The notes beneath the pieces are model-generated. The model worked only from the letters and a program-made list of their open reading frames with translations, was not told where the DNA came from and ran no database searches. 64,000 nt of DNA from Bremerella sp. TYQ1 (GTDB taxonomy: Bacteria > Planctomycetota > Planctomycetia > Pirellulales > Pirellulaceae), in NCBI RefSeq assembly GCF_020150455.1, contig NZ_CP083740.1:2852001-2916000 (forward strand), in the 5' to 3' direction. The first letter of the stretch is position 1. Every line of letters begins with the position of its first letter. Positions 36,061-44,919 of the stretch are shown piece after piece. Position numbers and translations under genes: made by a program.

Positions 36061-36463
36061 AGAAACTCCTTCAAGTGCATGATGATGAGATAGGAGATAA
36101 GACTTCTATTCCGAAGCCCCGGAATAGCAATTTCGTGATCCGTTCATGGAATGGGGTTATGAGTGCGGGAATCACGCTTGACTCAATGTTCGCATCAACC
36201 AAGTTTTTTTATTCCCAATATCATTAGAATTTTTATTGCATATACCAGTCAGGCGATTCCCTTTTCCTTGAGAGGTGAGTCGCCTGACAATCTTTCGCAA
36301 TCGGCAAAGGCATTAAAGTTAGCCACCGCTGGGCCACGATACCGCGTAGTAGGCCATTGCGCGCGGACTGCGGCCAGGCAGTTGCTAGCGGAGTTTTCCA
36401 GTAAGGAGCGCCTCCGCGGCGTGGGCCAATTCCCTGTGGACTTACCGTTGAAGTTGATGCTGT
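36061..36463. other. Intergenic region with an isolated hairpin
   Basis: 403 bp between divergent DUF1559 and porin genes. It holds one clear inverted repeat, CAGGCGATTC/GAGTCGCCTG, at 36250-36286 (10-bp stem, one G-U, 17-nt loop, no T tract). No gene is recognised. Confidence 0.5.
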
Positions 36464-37957
36464 ATGCCTCTTTCATGGATGAACAGAAGCACTGCGATCT
36501 GCTATCTCGCCCTGCTGGCGTGTTCTGCCAGTATGCGCGGAGCGGTAGCCGAAACTTGGTTTCATGACACCCCACCGGTCTACGAAGACTTTCTCTCAGA
36601 GTTTGGGCAACCGGCGAGTGCCTCGGCTAGGTCTCGAACGTGGAACGGTAATGTTCGCCCGGTCGCTTACGTCGAACCGGTCTTGCTAGACGAAACGCCT
36701 GACTTGCAGCCAGCCCAGCTGACGCCCCCTGCCCCGCCGACGTTGCGTTCGATCGGAATCGCCTATCGCCAACCGAGTGCTGAGACACTTCCGGAGGTGC
36801 CTGATTCGGTAGATCCGGTACTGCAGAATTTCGACTCCAGCCGGTTTCTCAGTGAGTCCAACAGTTTGAACGTCGGCTTCGACTTTTACTCTGCCCCATC
36901 ATTTGATGATGGTTTGATCATCTATGGGGACAACGTTGCAATGAAGATTGGCGGGTATGTGAAAGCCGACTTCATTTACGACTTTAATCCGATCGATTCG
37001 ACCGATTCGTTTGTCACAACGACCATTCCGGTTGGGGCACCACCGAGAACGAACTCTCGCTTCCATGCGCGGCAGACACGTATGAGTTTTGATACCCGTT
37101 GGTTGACTAGTTTCGATCAAACAGTGCGGATCTATGTGGAAGGTGACTTCTTCAGCGACGACGACCAGTTTCGCCTTCGGCATGCTTACGGCGAGTCAGG
37201 TTCGCTTCTGGTTGGACGAACATTTACGACATTTACCGATACGTCAGCCGCTCCAGCAACACTCGACTTTGAAGGGTCGGTTTCGTCCGTGAATCGTCGA
37301 CAAGCTCAAGCACGCTGGACGACACCGATTCTGCACGATGAATGGGAACTGGCGTTAGCCGTAGAAGATACCCGGTTTATTGTGGTCGCCCCGCCAGGCA
37401 TCGTTGGCGAATCGCGTTCCCCTTCGCCAGACTTCGTGGGGCACCTTCGTTTGGACAAAGACTGGTGTCAATTTCAAGTGGCAAGCTTGCACCGGATTGG
37501 TGGTTTCCAACCGGATGGGCAAGAGGTGCTGACCAAGTACGCATGGGGCTTCAACTTCACCGGAGTTGCCAAAGTGCGTCCCAATACCAAAGCGTATTAT
37601 CAGATTGTCTTTGGCGAAGGGATCGGCAGTTATCGTGGTCTGCCCGATGCGGCGCCTGTCTCGGCAACGCAAAGCGATTTATTGGGCCTGATGGGCTGGA
37701 TGGTTGGTGTGACTCACGACTGGAACGACCGTTGGAGTTCTAACTTTACCTATGCGGAAAACAGCCTCGACAACACGCCCGGCCAGGCCCCCGACGATGT
37801 GCATCGAACGACCTACTTGGCCGCCAACATCATTTGGCAACCGACCGAACGATTCCGCGTCGGTACAGAATACCTCTACGGTATTCGCGAAAACGTGAAC
37901 GGCGATACCGGAGCGGCGAATCGTTTGCAAACGTCGTTTATTTTTGATCTTCCGTAA
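36464..37957 (+). CDS. Outer-membrane porin (DcaP-like)
   Basis: 497 residues with a signal peptide (Met6 at 36479 is an alternative start). A Pro-rich spacer (about 60-125) precedes a beta-barrel typical of DcaP/phosphate-selective-type porins: GYVKADFIYDFNPID at the barrel start, RQTRMSFDTR, QARWTTPILHDEWELALAVE and a final aromatic Phe strand LQTSFIFDLP. It should form a substrate channel in the outer membrane; the substrate is not visible. The 3' end overlaps the convergent dehydrogenase gene by 20 bp. Confidence 0.85.
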   Translation: MPLSWMNRSTAICYLALLACSASMRGAVAETWFHDTPPVYEDFLSEFGQPASASARSRTWNGNVRPVAYVEPVLLDETPDLQPAQLTPPAPPTLRSIGIAYRQPSAETLPEVPDSVDPVLQNFDSSRFLSESNSLNVGFDFYSAPSFDDGLIIYGDNVAMKIGGYVKADFIYDFNPIDSTDSFVTTTIPVGAPPRTNSRFHARQTRMSFDTRWLTSFDQTVRIYVEGDFFSDDDQFRLRHAYGESGSLLVGRTFTTFTDTSAAPATLDFEGSVSSVNRRQAQARWTTPILHDEWELALAVEDTRFIVVAPPGIVGESRSPSPDFVGHLRLDKDWCQFQVASLHRIGGFQPDGQEVLTKYAWGFNFTGVAKVRPNTKAYYQIVFGEGIGSYRGLPDAAPVSATQSDLLGLMGWMVGVTHDWNDRWSSNFTYAENSLDNTPGQAPDDVHRTTYLAANIIWQPTERFRVGTEYLYGIRENVNGDTGAANRLQTSFIFDLP

Positions 37958-38864
37958 TCAATCCCATCGAGCTGATGCACCGCTTCACCGCATCGGCAGA
38001 ACGGTGAAACGCCGCTTGTTCTTCTTCCGAAAGTGGTGGCTGCAAGACCCGTGTGATCCCCTGTCGGCCGATCACCGCTGGCAAGCTTAAACAGACATCG
38101 TTCACCCCAAATTGTCCGTCGATCAGCACGCTGACCGGCATGGTGTGGCGAAGGTCGTATACGATGCTATCCAAGATCATCATCGTTCCCAGCGCAATAC
38201 CATAGCTGGTATGCCCTTTGAGACGCGAGACTTCGTAGCCAACGTTCACCGTCCGTTCAAACAGCTGACGCGACGTGTCACTCGGATAAAACCGCTCACC
38301 TCCGGTCACGGAAATGGAATGCGCCGCAAACTGCGTATCGCCATGTTCGCCGAGAATATACGCGCGGATATCGTCGGCATGGATCTCCAATTCGGTCGAA
38401 AGCATTGCTCGATAACGAACGCTATCCAGTAGCGTGCCGGTACCGATGACGCGATTGGCAGGAAACTGGGAAAGCTTCCACGCGGCATAGGTCAACGCAT
38501 CGACCGGGTTGCTCACCATAATAATGATGGCGTTGGGACTTGCTTCGGCCAGCGGTGGGATCCAATGCTTGAGTATGGCTAGGTTATCGCCGGCAAGCTC
38601 CGAGCGTTTTCGGTTAGGATCGCCATACGGTACCGATGCGGTGAAGATGATTACATCGGAACCGGCCGAATCGGGAATGTCGCCGGCACGGATTCGCATG
38701 CTGCTGTTTTGCGTGGCCGTGGCATGCATGAGGTCGATCGCTTCTCCCTCAGCCGTATCGCGTGTCCGGTTGAGGAGCAGCAGTTCGTTGGCCATCGGGT
38801 TAATAGTTGCAGCAAACGCAATTGCCGCCCCGACTCGACCGGTGCCGACGATGGTGATTTTCAT
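37938..38864 (-). CDS. L-lactate/malate dehydrogenase family protein
   Basis: 308 residues from ATG 38864. VGTGRVGAA (5-13) binds NAD; NPVDALTYAAW and the catalytic GEHGDTQFAAHS are present. The substrate loop reads VPYGDPNRKRSELAG: neither the Gln of lactate dehydrogenase nor the Arg of malate dehydrogenase is at the usual place, and there is one extra residue, so the substrate is uncertain. The next gene upstream overlaps its start in ATGA. Cytoplasmic. Confidence 0.85.
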   Translation of the reverse strand: MKITIVGTGRVGAAIAFAATINPMANELLLLNRTRDTAEGEAIDLMHATATQNSSMRIRAGDIPDSAGSDVIIFTASVPYGDPNRKRSELAGDNLAILKHWIPPLAEASPNAIIIMVSNPVDALTYAAWKLSQFPANRVIGTGTLLDSVRYRAMLSTELEIHADDIRAYILGEHGDTQFAAHSISVTGGERFYPSDTSRQLFERTVNVGYEVSRLKGHTSYGIALGTMMILDSIVYDLRHTMPVSVLIDGQFGVNDVCLSLPAVIGRQGITRVLQPPLSEEEQAAFHRSADAVKRCISSMGLITEDQK

Positions 38865-39058
38865 TTGAAGTCTTCTTCGTCCTGCTTGAGCTTTTGAGTG
38901 ATAAACTCCCACGCTCCCTCAAGACTATCGAAGATTGCGGCCCATTCCCAGGCGTCCTTTGCCGAACGAATTTCGAAACTTAAACGACCAAGCCCTTGGG
39001 AACAAGGAATGTCACGCAGAACCTTCAATCGTATCATTCGCCAGGAAAGCGTCGTCAC
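38861..39058 (-). CDS. Small protein of unknown function coupled to the dehydrogenase gene
   Basis: 65 residues. The sequence LSFEIRSAKDAWEWAAIFDS, then LEGAWEFITQKLKQDEEDF, looks like a real small alpha/beta protein. Its stop overlaps the dehydrogenase start by 4 bp, typical of coupling. It lies just after the sulfatase gene on the same strand (3 bp), so it may belong to one transcript with it. The start may be a Met further in, at 39037. Confidence 0.55.
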   Translation of the reverse strand: MTTLSWRMIRLKVLRDIPCSQGLGRLSFEIRSAKDAWEWAAIFDSLEGAWEFITQKLKQDEEDFK

Positions 39059-39061
39059 GTT

Positions 39062-40522
39062 TTATTTCTTTTTCTTTCGCCGCTCTCCCTTGGCTTTCCA
39101 ATTGCCGTAGGTATCGGTCAACACCTGGTCCACCTTCGAGCGATCTTCGCGATGGAGAAAAGCTGCCAACATGGGGTCGTCCGACGATTTCATCTGAGCG
39201 ACAAGCTCATCTTGTAGTTGCTTGATGGTATCGGCGTATTTTTCATTCTCGATGAGATTATGAAGACAGTTCGGATCGCTCTGTAAATCGTAAAATTCTT
39301 CCGGCACGCGATGCCGAAACAGATCGACGCGGGCCTGAATGGCAGGGTCGTCTTGGGCGGCACGATTCATGGCGACCATCGTCTTGCCTTCATTGTTGTT
39401 ACGATACCAATACTTACCATCGCTGAAGGGATTATAGATGTAGCCGAACTTTTCGTTCTGCACGCAGCGCATTGGAACGGCGGCCCCGCCTGCTTTGGAA
39501 TCGATCTGCGTGAAGACGAATTCGCGTCCCTCTTGGTTTTGCCCCTTGAGTAGCGGCAGAAAAGACCGCCCGTCCAAGCCATCTGGCCCTGCGACCTGGG
39601 TGACATCCAAGAAGGTAGGAAAGAAGTCGACCACCGAAACGAAATGTTCGTCATCAACACTCCCCGCTTTGATCTTGCCAGGCCACCGAACCAGAAGCGG
39701 TGTTCGTGTGCTATGGAACCACGCATTGCACTTAGCGAACGGTACCGCGATTCCGTTATCCGTGATGAACAGCACGAGCGTATTGTCAGCTTCCCCTGAT
39801 TCCTTCAGGGCTTGCATCACTTTGCCGAAGGTATCGTCCAGGCGGCGAGTCGAATTCAGATAGGTGGCCAGTTCCTCGCGGATCCCTGGTAGATCGGGCA
39901 GGAAACCAGGCACGTCGACTTCCTCCGCGGAGTAAACCTTGGACGGCATCGCGGCTCCCTTCGTCAATCGCTTTGGGTTGCAATAAGGACGATGCGGATC
40001 GTGCGAATTGACCATGAAGTAGAACGGCTTACCGGCGTCGCGGCACTGCTTCAAGAACGTTTTCGTTCGCTGGTAATAGATCTCAGGGTTGCGACCGTTA
40101 CCGAGATCGTTTTGATCGAAGCTGTAGTCCCATACCATCGACTTCTTCGGTGTGGAATGCGAGACTTTACCTAGAATGCCGGTATGATAGCCGCCTGCTT
40201 TCAACGTCGTGACGATGTCAGGCACGTTCTCGCGAGCCGGCATAAACCCCATTGCCCCAGATCGGTGCCCGTAACGTCCCGTTGCGATGATCGCTCGGCA
40301 TGGAGCACAAATGGCGGCGTTCACATGGGCCCGATTGAACTTGATGCTTTCGGCCGCGAAAGCATCTAAGTGGGGCGTCAAACCTTCAGGCTTACCGCCA
40401 TAGGCCCCAAGTGACTCTGCGTGAAGATCATCGGCGGTGAAGAGCAAGATGTTCGGGCGATCCGCCGCAATCGAAGGGCTGGCAACGAGCACAAGGAGAA
40501 CGACCAGCAGTGAGGTTTTCAT
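39062..40522 (-). CDS. Secreted sulfatase
   Basis: 486 residues from ATG 40522, with a signal peptide ending at Ala20. Metal aspartates DD (31-32) and the formylglycine site CAPCRAIIATG (Cys72; C-x-P-x-R-x4-TG) are intact, with a Cys at the usual Ser position. Further sulfatase marks are LGKVSHSTPKK, NSHDPHRPY and LFITDNGIAV. It hydrolyses sulfate esters, probably of algal or extracellular glycans, outside the cytoplasm, and needs a maturase encoded elsewhere. Confidence 0.92.
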   Translation of the reverse strand: MKTSLLVVLLVLVASPSIAADRPNILLFTADDLHAESLGAYGGKPEGLTPHLDAFAAESIKFNRAHVNAAICAPCRAIIATGRYGHRSGAMGFMPARENVPDIVTTLKAGGYHTGILGKVSHSTPKKSMVWDYSFDQNDLGNGRNPEIYYQRTKTFLKQCRDAGKPFYFMVNSHDPHRPYCNPKRLTKGAAMPSKVYSAEEVDVPGFLPDLPGIREELATYLNSTRRLDDTFGKVMQALKESGEADNTLVLFITDNGIAVPFAKCNAWFHSTRTPLLVRWPGKIKAGSVDDEHFVSVVDFFPTFLDVTQVAGPDGLDGRSFLPLLKGQNQEGREFVFTQIDSKAGGAAVPMRCVQNEKFGYIYNPFSDGKYWYRNNNEGKTMVAMNRAAQDDPAIQARVDLFRHRVPEEFYDLQSDPNCLHNLIENEKYADTIKQLQDELVAQMKSSDDPMLAAFLHREDRSKVDQVLTDTYGNWKAKGERRKKKK

Positions 40523-40726
40523 GAAAAGCTCTCCATATCCGAAGCGTCTCTTAAAGGAGCAAAGAGCCTTATTGTAGATAGCTATTTCCATGAGAGCTAA
40601 TTGAATACTCCATGAATTGCGATTGATATTATGGCTCTATCAATTTGTTGATTTCTGCTTTGATCGCGTCTGGGGGATCGATAGAATGTGCGGCACCTAC
40701 CACACGGCCCCTCCCCAGAGCTTGGC

Positions 40727-41212
40727 ATGACGTTTGAAGACCGCCTTCTCGCACTTAATTTAGTTGGAATTTTGTTTGTCACATTTTTCCATGTGATCTT
40801 CTTTCGCGCGGCGATTGCGCTGTTTAATCGCTTGTTCGCAGAGAAAGAGGCGTCACCAGCCAAGGTGAACGCCGATAAGCAGAAAAACCCCAATGCACCG
40901 ATCGGTGAGCCTTCCTTTTTCGCGACCTACTTGTTCCTGGCCGGAGTGAGCATGGTGTTCGTGATCTTCTGGCGAGTCGTTGGCCCAAACGCGGTATTCA
41001 ACCTGGGGATCGACCCGAATAATGCGATGTTCAACTGGAAGATAGTGTTGCTGATGCTGTTCACCAACACCTTTCTGCTGGCGATCATGGTGACGCACTT
41101 CCTGGATACCACATACCCGAAAGCGTTGCTGATTTGCGTTTTCCAATCCTTGATTGGAGGCGCAACAGTAGGTGGCTTGATCGCGTTTTATCTGGTGACT
41201 AATCCAAGCTAG
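40727..41212 (+). CDS. Membrane protein of unknown function
   Basis: 161 residues from ATG 40727. About four membrane helices: LLALNLVGILFVTFFHVIFF, FFATYLFLAGVSMVFVIFWR, WKIVLLMLFTNTFLLAIMV and VFQSLIGGATVGGLIAFYLV. A polar loop with KEASPAKVNADKQKN follows helix 1. Not recognised. It is convergent with the DUF420 gene, 10 bp apart. Confidence 0.7.
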   Translation: MTFEDRLLALNLVGILFVTFFHVIFFRAAIALFNRLFAEKEASPAKVNADKQKNPNAPIGEPSFFATYLFLAGVSMVFVIFWRVVGPNAVFNLGIDPNNAMFNWKIVLLMLFTNTFLLAIMVTHFLDTTYPKALLICVFQSLIGGATVGGLIAFYLVTNPS

Positions 41213-41222
41213 AAAGTCACCG

Positions 41223-41717
41223 CTAGGCTACGAATGCCGCGTAGTAGAAAACCCACCCAGTGACCGCGGTCAGCAGCATGCCAATCGCCGCGAGTCGCGC
41301 CCAGAAAATATGCGTCAGGCTGTAAGGGCTTGGCTGGGCCGGATTCGGAAACTTCACCAGGCCATGCCAAATGACGAAGATCCACAGAAATGGCGTGGGG
41401 ATGGCAAACAGCAAGTGAAAGTAAAGCAGACCATGCACGGTCGCCGAGCCAAAGCTGGATGGTTCCGCTAACGCTTCCCAGTCGGTGAAGAAGCGGACGT
41501 CGATCTCGAACGCCGTCACCGCGACAAGCAGCACGATGCCGGTGATTATCTGGATCCACTTGTGCAATTCGTAGAGACGACGGTAACGCACGAGGTAAAT
41601 GCTCGCTCCGAGCACGAGAATAATGCCGAACATCGCCACGAAGACGAAGTCGATCATGATCGAGCCGCGCGTCGGTAAAAAACCAGCGTTCTGAGCAAGT
41701 AGTGGTAAAGCGTTCAT
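41223..41717 (-). CDS. DUF420 family membrane protein
   Basis: 164 residues from ATG 41717. Helices (VFVAMFGIILVLGASIYLV; WIQIITGIVLLVAVTAFEI; VHGLLYFHLLFAIPTPFLW; FWARLAAIGMLLTAVTGWVF) and conserved His residues in YELHKWIQ, VHGLLYFHLL and FVIWHGLV fit DUF420, a family often near cytochrome c oxidase assembly genes. A second DUF420 gene is at 63132. This copy is isolated from other respiratory genes. Confidence 0.8.
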   Translation of the reverse strand: MNALPLLAQNAGFLPTRGSIMIDFVFVAMFGIILVLGASIYLVRYRRLYELHKWIQIITGIVLLVAVTAFEIDVRFFTDWEALAEPSSFGSATVHGLLYFHLLFAIPTPFLWIFVIWHGLVKFPNPAQPSPYSLTHIFWARLAAIGMLLTAVTGWVFYYAAFVA

Positions 41718-41980
41718 CCATTCGCCCCATTGCGAGCCGATTGGTGGAAATTCAATGGTGGCTCGCACAGTTTTACTATCGTCATGATTCGATGATATCA
41801 GGGAAGAAAATCTTTCCTAGGTGACGCGAAGTTGGCGTTTCTTGACGAGTTACGTCGATTCGAGGGGTGCCTGCTAGCACTCTCGACTGGTCTTTAGAAA
41901 CTGACCTGTCGGTGATTGGGCAGTTTTGACATACTCTCGCCCGATTATTTCCCTGGATTCGCTTCTTCACGAGCAGTTCC

Positions 41981-42730
41981 ATGCGCCAGTTGTCCCTGTT
42001 TATTCCGTACGCCGATTGGAACGAATCGATCCGTCAGCAGGTGGAAACGATGGCGGACGTGCTATGCGCGATGGACATTCGTAGTGAAGTGATTCTGCTT
42101 TCTCTATCTGCCGATAGCCAGGACACCCCGAAGGTTTTCGACCATCGGGAGGGCATTCGTCGCGTAGAGATACACCGGCCGCGCACTTATTCTTCAGCCC
42201 TGTTTTGCGGGACTCAGGTCGCTGAAGGAGAATTGATTGTGCATTTACCGGCCGAGCAAAGCATTCCACGAGGCATGCTTCATGGTTTGTTACAGCAGTT
42301 GATCCAGCAAGATTTAGTCCTTGTAACGACAAGTCAGCATTATGCACCTGGCATGCGGATCGTGCCGGAATGGCTTGCTCGACACATGGGAGGTACGACA
42401 CGAATGGACGTTTCACGGCTGGTTTGGGGAGCTCGCCGCGAAGCCATGGTTCGCTTGCCGCAGATTCAAGGGCTTAGCCGAGGCTTACCCTTACTGGTCG
42501 GCATGCAAGGTTATCGCGTGGCCGTCTGTCCCTCGCACTTGATCGGTGGCCAGCCGATCGAATCCTCCCCACTTCCCGATTGTTGGTCCTGGAAAGATTG
42601 GGCCGGGCACCGCTGGCTTTCCCAGCGATGGACCCAAGTCGATTTCAGCGAAGCAAACGGGCCCGCAGACATTCATCCGAATCTGCGTGTCGCGTTCTTC
42701 GAAGACGAATCACGACGCAAGGCGGGCTAA
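41981..42730 (+). CDS. Glycosyltransferase-like protein upstream of lpxB
   Basis: 249 residues. The start MRQLSLFIPYADWNESIRQQ and VIVHLPAEQ-type stretches (GELIVHLPAEQSIPRG) resemble a GT-A family 2 fold, but I see no clear DxD motif, so it may be a degenerate glycosyltransferase. lpxB starts 17 bp after its stop, so both are probably co-transcribed and the protein may act in envelope lipid or sugar synthesis. This function is inferred from context. Confidence 0.6.
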   Translation: MRQLSLFIPYADWNESIRQQVETMADVLCAMDIRSEVILLSLSADSQDTPKVFDHREGIRRVEIHRPRTYSSALFCGTQVAEGELIVHLPAEQSIPRGMLHGLLQQLIQQDLVLVTTSQHYAPGMRIVPEWLARHMGGTTRMDVSRLVWGARREAMVRLPQIQGLSRGLPLLVGMQGYRVAVCPSHLIGGQPIESSPLPDCWSWKDWAGHRWLSQRWTQVDFSEANGPADIHPNLRVAFFEDESRRKAG

Positions 42731-42747
42731 AGAGGTTGACGGAACCG

Positions 42748-43968
42748 ATGGAAATATTTTTCAGCGTCGGCGAACCGAGCGGCGACTTGCACGGTGCGAA
42801 TTTAATTCGCGCGCTCAAGTCGCGCCGACCAGACATACAGTGTGTTGGCTACGGCGGGCCGAAGATGGCCGAAGCTGGTTGCCAACTCCATGAAGATCTT
42901 ACGCGTTGGGCCATCATGTGGTTCTTGCGTGCGATCTTGAATTTGCACAACTTCATTGGCCTGATGCTGCGGGCCAATCGCTACTTCCGCGATCACAAAC
43001 CTGACGCGGTCGTGCTCATTGACTATCCAGGCTTCAACTGGTGGATCGCCGGAAGAGCCAAAGCACATGGGATTCCGGTCTTTTATTACGGAACGCCTCA
43101 GCTGTGGGCGTGGGCCGAATGGCGTGTGAACAAAATGCGCCGCCTGGTCGATCACGCACTGTGCAAGCTTCCCTTCGAGGAAGATTGGTACCAAGCACGC
43201 GACTGTAATGCGACCTACGTCGGCCACCCTTACTTCGATGAACTCGAAAACCAGGTGCTCGACTCAGACTTCGTCCGTCAGCAAAACGAAAACAACGCTC
43301 CCCTAGTGACATTGTTGCCGGGGTCGCGAAGCCAGGAAGTCAGTTCGAACTTGCCGGTCTTCTTGGAAACGGCCAAGAAGATCAAAGAGCACGTTCCGGA
43401 CGTTCGCTTTGCGATTGCCGCGTTCAACGACAAGCATGCCGCGTTGGCCTTCGAGCATGTCCTTGCTTCCGGCGTAGAAGCAGAAGTTCATGTCGACTTG
43501 ACGCCGGAATTGATCCACAGTGCGACTTGCTGTCTGGCTTGCAGTGGCTCGGTATCCCTAGAGCTTCTGTACCACGAAAAGCCATCGGTCATTCACTATA
43601 AGATCAGCCGGTTCGCCCACTGGGTGCAAAGCCAATTCCGCAAAGTGAAGTACATCACGTTAGTGAATCTTCTCTCGCGGAAAGATTTGTTTTACGAGAA
43701 CGGCTATTACACCTACGACCCTGAAGCCGAAGGTGCCGAGGAAGTGGTCTTCCCTGAGTACCTGACATTCCGGAATCGTAGCGACGACATGGCCAAGCGA
43801 ATTGCTGCTTGGTTGAACGAGCCTGATTCCACCAAGCACACCGTAGCACAGCTTCGCGAATTGAAGCAGCGTGTCGTGGGCCAAGGCGCTTCCAGCCGAG
43901 GTGCCGACTATATCCTTTCGCATCTGCCAAAAGCCAACGCCGCTCCAGGTCAAACCAAAGCGGCGTAG
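42748..43968 (+). CDS. lpxB: Lipid-A-disaccharide synthase
   Basis: 406 residues from ATG 42748, after GGTTGACGGAACC; the longer frame from 42580 is not conserved. LpxB joins UDP-diacylglucosamine and lipid X in lipid A synthesis. Family marks: SVGEPSGDLHGANLIRALK, YGGPKMAEAGC, the YPGFNWW and PQLWAWAEWR stretches, and LLPGSRSQEV in the GT-B C-terminal half, with CSGSVSLELL. The inner membrane face is the site of action. This supports an LPS-type outer membrane. Confidence 0.93.
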   Translation: MEIFFSVGEPSGDLHGANLIRALKSRRPDIQCVGYGGPKMAEAGCQLHEDLTRWAIMWFLRAILNLHNFIGLMLRANRYFRDHKPDAVVLIDYPGFNWWIAGRAKAHGIPVFYYGTPQLWAWAEWRVNKMRRLVDHALCKLPFEEDWYQARDCNATYVGHPYFDELENQVLDSDFVRQQNENNAPLVTLLPGSRSQEVSSNLPVFLETAKKIKEHVPDVRFAIAAFNDKHAALAFEHVLASGVEAEVHVDLTPELIHSATCCLACSGSVSLELLYHEKPSVIHYKISRFAHWVQSQFRKVKYITLVNLLSRKDLFYENGYYTYDPEAEGAEEVVFPEYLTFRNRSDDMAKRIAAWLNEPDSTKHTVAQLRELKQRVVGQGASSRGADYILSHLPKANAAPGQTKAA

Positions 43969-43975
43969 GCCAACT

Positions 43976-44683
43976 CTAATGCAGATCGAACGTCTGCCCC
44001 GGCGTCAGAACGTGCGGGGTAGCGTTGGTCTCGTGGCGAACTTTACTTGCCCACGCCGTAGCATCTTGTTCGATAGGAGGCCACGTGTTGAAGTGGCCCG
44101 GCACGACATGCTTTGGCTGAAGTAGCTTCACCGCGCGGATCGAGTCTTCAATGCCCATCGTGAACAAGTCGCCGATCGGCAACACGGCAGCATCCAAGAC
44201 TATATCGCCGATCAGCTTCATGTCGCTGAACAAAGCCGTATCGCCTGCGAAGTAGATCTTTCGCCCCGCCGCTTCGACAACAAACCCAGTTGGCATACCA
44301 CCGTAGGTTCCATCCGGCAGGCCGTTGCTATGCAAAGCCAGGGTCATCTTAACGGAACCGAACGGCAACTTGAGTGTGCCTCCCAAGTTCATCCCGGTGA
44401 CTTCCTCCACCCCGTGAGCCGAAAGCCAGTTGGCCGTTTCATAAATGGTGACGACATGGGCTTTCGTACGTTTGGCAATGTCGACAATATCGTAGGTGCC
44501 ATCTCCCTTTGCTCCGACATGATCGCCATGCCCGTGGGTCAGCAGGATAGTATCGGCTTCAACTTCATCGGCCGAAACATCCGCAGCCGGATTCCCGGAA
44601 AAGAAAGGATCGATAAGGATCTTATGGTCTTCGGTATGAAGAGACCAAGTTCCATGTCCGTGCCAAATAAGCTTGAGTGCCAT
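43976..44683 (-). CDS. UPF0173 metal-dependent hydrolase (MBL fold)
   Basis: 235 residues, the full family length. WHGHGTW near the start, ILLTHGHGDHVG (HxHxDH), and a late GHFNTWPP give the zinc site of UPF0173 (YtkL-like) hydrolases. Cytoplasmic; substrate unknown. Convergent with lpxB across 7 bp. Confidence 0.9.
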   Translation of the reverse strand: MALKLIWHGHGTWSLHTEDHKILIDPFFSGNPAADVSADEVEADTILLTHGHGDHVGAKGDGTYDIVDIAKRTKAHVVTIYETANWLSAHGVEEVTGMNLGGTLKLPFGSVKMTLALHSNGLPDGTYGGMPTGFVVEAAGRKIYFAGDTALFSDMKLIGDIVLDAAVLPIGDLFTMGIEDSIRAVKLLQPKHVVPGHFNTWPPIEQDATAWASKVRHETNATPHVLTPGQTFDLH

Positions 44684-44919
44684 CGAGGTAGCTCCGTCGG
44701 TTCGTGTGCGGCGAGTGATTCTGTTTCAGCCGATTGAATACACCCACCATAACGGACGGCAATAATCGCTGCCAAGTCCCGCGTAGATGAAGCTTTAGGG
44801 TGTTTTCTCCAACCATCCACCATGGTTGTGAAGCGTGCGAAAAAGCCGATAATTGAGCGCTGAATGCATCATGCAATTACCCACCCACCAACTTGAAAGA
44901 TCGTAGAGAGAGCAACGCC

